DNA of 64,000 bases, taken from assembly GCF_002999335.1 (NCBI RefSeq), contig NW_020312081.1, positions 186,001 through 250,000 of the forward strand, in the 5' to 3' direction. A program made the position numbers and the translations under genes. Below the pieces are notes generated by a model, which saw only the letters and a program-made list of their open reading frames with translations, did not search any database and was not told the origin of the DNA. Origin of the DNA: Cyclospora cayetanensis. Taxonomy: Eukaryota; Apicomplexa; Conoidasida; Eucoccidiorida; Eimeriidae. Below, in pieces: positions 61,571 to 64,000 of this stretch. The first letter of the stretch is position 1; each line of letters starts with the position of its first letter.

Positions 61571-62454
61571 ATTCTAAATCAAATACAGCTAGTGTAACAA
61601 AAAGCGTTTAACTACAACGTATCCCGCTGCAGTGTGCCTGTGCTGATTGTAAAAGCAAGCAAGTATCGCCCTCGAGGTGGCTAGTTTAGTGTCTCTTTAG
61701 TACTAAAAGAGCTCCACGCTCTGCATTTCAATTGTACTACCTGCACGTAGCTAGACATCTGCACATGAGCAACAGAATTAATCTGCTGCTATAATTTCTC
61801 CATTAATGAGGTGGGGACTCTCGGTAAGGCAACACCACGCCATATGCCACAAGACAGGATAATTTCGCGTCGTCTATGGTTCTATAATATGGATTTCTTA
61901 TCAGAACCACAGTACTTTGCGACTTTCGTGCATGATTCCTCGCTTATATGCGACAACATCCCCGCAGAAATGGGGGCTGGGCACGGGGCTGGCGCAGGGC
62001 CAGTTCACATGCACAAAAGTAGCTACTAGGTTGGGTGCCAGCGTTGGTTGTTTCCTTTCTGGCGTTAAGTTACCACTAAGCAAATTGTAATTGGGAGATT
62101 TAACGGGAAAAAGTGCCTTACTAGACGCTGCACCTCACTCCCCCTCTGGGGCCACGGGGTGTACAGGCAACTCCAACCCCTCCCTGCTTCAGACTGCCTC
62201 CTTCTTTCTACCTCTCCCATGTCACGAGGCTTACTTCGTTAAATGCAAAATAGGGTGTCTTCATCCCCATACCACTGCCGTCTTCACTTGCTTGAGGGGC
62301 CTCCACAGGCCTGTAGGACACATATCTAAGAAGACTGCTGACAGGAAGACTCCTGATATTGCCTCTCGTTCTTCCTGTATACAAGAACCAAATTAACTCT
62401 CATCGACCTAGCAGAGTGCCTCGCTCTCATCCGTGCCCCTCCTCGCTTTCCACA
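61571..62454. other. 5' flank of RRM gene
   Basis: No supported coding. C/T-rich stretches at about 62140-62220 and 62420-62450 lead into the ATG at 62455 and are probably promoter or 5' UTR. Confidence 0.5.
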
Positions 62455-64000
62455 ATGCTGTCAGCACCAGGGGGACCTGCCTCAGCTTCTGCCCCTTTGG
62501 GGTCCACTGGAGGCCCCCTTGGCCGGCTTTACGGACCCCGGAATGTTCTGTATGTGCGCAATCTGTCTCCTTTAGTCACAGAAGAGCATTTGAAGGCGAT
62601 TTTTTCGCATTGCGCCGAGGTTCTCCGGGTGGAGTTCAAGCCTCTGCCAGGGGGGCCCTCTGGGGCGCCTGGCGGAGGCCGCTATTGCGAATTAGAGTTC
62701 GTAGACAGCGCAGGCATAACTGCGGCGTCTCAGTTGAACGGAACCGAGCTGCTCGGCTTAGCTATGCAAGTGTCTGTGCTAAATCCTGGGGCGCCAGGAC
62801 CCTCTTCAGCAAACCTGATGAAGTCGGTTACACCCCTCCCAACGCCTCTTCCCCCCGCCGCCCCCGCGCCTCCCGTCGTCATCCCTCCCCCAGTACAGCC
62901 CATTGGAGGCATGGCGGCTGCAGCGGCAGCAGCAGCAGCAGCAGCCGCTGGAGTAGTAGGGGGTTCCTCTCTAGCGGGGACGCCTGGAGCCATTGGCATA
63001 GCCGCAGCGAACTCAGCAGCAGCGGCGGCTACTCCCGCTGCAGTCTCTGGTGGCGCTGCTGCCTTTTTGCCTGCCGTCACCCCAGCAGCGACCCCCGTCA
63101 CTGCGGTGGAGATTGCCATGCAGAATCATCTGGCGAACCTTCAGGTCTGCTTCTGCTGAGTGTGTGTGGGCGTGATAGCGCGCCTGGTTGCGGCTGTTCA
63201 TGCACACCTTGCTTTCTTTCTGTCTGCTTTGCTTGAGGCCCTTTCAGTTACGGGCTGGTCGCTGCCTTTAGGGATGTCTCGCGGTTTATGACTTGCATAG
63301 TAGAGTCATGGGTTTGTGGCTTGTGTCTCAGGCAGTGCAAGCCGCTGCTGCACAGGCTAAGCAGCTGGCAGCTCGTAAGAAAAGCGAGTTGGGCTTGGGA
63401 GTCGCGGTTACAGCAGTAGACGGCCGGTTGCCTCCTGCTCAGTCGCTTGTCTCTGGAGTTCTCGTGGCGGAGCCTGAGGCTGACCAGTTGGAGAGGACAT
63501 GTTTCGTTCAGGGATTTCCTGAGGAGGTAAGGAAGGCAGACATGGAAGGAGCTGCGCAGAGATTCTCCCGCGCTTATCTATGGCCGAACTTTTGCTACAA
63601 ATAGGTGTCGGTTTTGTTTTGCTGCCTTCCTGGGTGTGTGCCTGTTTCTTCCCTCGCCACTTGCTGTTCAGGGTGCCTCCGTTCTTCGTCGTGGGAGAGA
63701 CTAATTTACGAGATTAGGCTGCTGAGAGAAGGGCCTCGTGCTGTAGGCGTTATGTGTGCATTGCAAGCTCGAAGCTTCGGTGGCTCTATCTGTGTGCCGC
63801 AGTATGATGAGAAGGAGGTCAGCCTCCTCCTCAACGACCTCGCCAAAGTCGTTGCCATTAGACTCTCCACGAACACTAGCAAGCCAAAGTATGCCCGAAG
63901 TTGTCGACATACATAAATCAACCTTCAATCCCTGCCCCTTCGTTCGCTGGCGTGCCGTGGAGATGTGGCTTCACGCATTTATGGCACAAATTCGTGGCAG
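62455..64000 (+). CDS. RRM protein, splicing-factor-like, partial at right edge
   Basis: Exon 1 (62455-63144) and exon 2 (63332-63526) join in phase, giving 295 residues so far. Later exons are not fixed and the gene leaves the window. The N-terminal RRM (about residues 28-108) shows RNP2 as LYVRNL (32-37) and RNP1 as RYCELEFV (76-83). A Pro-rich linker, a run of 12 Ala (154-165) and an Ala/Gly/Pro-rich region follow, then a helix rich in Ala, Gln and Lys. LERTCFVQGFPEE at the end of exon 2 looks like the first strand of a second RRM. The pattern (RRM, Ala-rich middle, second RRM-like start) recalls SR-related splicing regulators of the SREK1 type, but this is a weak family call. The start ATG follows CCACA. 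Confidence 0.75.

Noticed and set aside
1..64000. CRISPR arrays, bacterial operons, rRNA genes
   Set aside because: No regularly spaced direct repeats with unique spacers, no ribosomal RNA signature sequence, and intron-containing eukaryotic genes throughout.

Overview
The window looks like nuclear DNA of a coccidian apicomplexan, most likely an Eimeria species. The reasons are: GCA/CAG-driven alanine- and glutamine-rich coding at the left edge (the homopolymeric amino acid repeats typical of Eimeria), intron-rich conserved eukaryotic genes with short GT-AG introns, a large repetitive single-exon protein gene, and many decayed Ty3/gypsy LTR retrotransposons, which Eimeria is known to carry and most other Apicomplexa lack. 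Species is not resolved. All domain and family calls were made by reading the sequence; no search was run.

Layout. (a) 1-2675: a minus-strand frame with no stop codon for about 890 codons runs off the left edge; it is Ala/Gln/Leu/Ser-rich and contains a 48-bp tandem array. (b) 3442-3520: a perfect 21-bp inverted repeat. (c) 3778-5207: a six-exon gene for a 184-residue single-pass membrane protein of unrecognised family. (d) 5780-9500: Ty3/gypsy debris. (e) 10658-11746: intronless triple-KH RNA-binding protein. (f) 12857-16513 (minus): eIF3 subunit m, nine exons. (g) 17120-18560: truncated retroelement. (h) 21195-24576 (minus): 12-TM-type MFS_2 (melibiose-symporter/MFSD2-like) transporter, nine exons. 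(i) 25740-31560 (minus): a degenerate Ty3/gypsy element with an LTR-like sequence at each end. (j) 32493-34929: ubiquilin/Dsk2 (UBL-STI1-UBA), seven exons. (k) 35903-41736: M3 metallopeptidase, mitochondrial intermediate peptidase type, about 17 exons. (l) 43000-48810: a second Ty3/gypsy copy in the opposite orientation plus an extra LTR. (m) 49558-52929: a 1123-residue repeat-rich single-pass protein, followed by about 1 kb of decayed copies of its own repeat. (n) 54.0-60.9 kb: gene-poor, with LTR scraps at 60.94-61.57 kb. (o) 62455 to the right edge: an RRM protein with a 12-residue poly-alanine tract.

The genes form no operon-like set. Housekeeping genes for translation, proteostasis, mitochondrial protein import processing, transport and RNA binding sit as islands between retroelement graveyards. 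The least explained items are the 1123-residue repeat protein with its decayed tail, the left-edge repeat protein, the 184-residue membrane protein, and the inverted pair of retroelement copies whose identity varies strongly along their length. Exon structures were built by hand from splice signals and phase agreement. The eIF3m, transporter, ubiquilin and 184-residue models close in phase from start to stop. The peptidase model has a few unresolved junctions.
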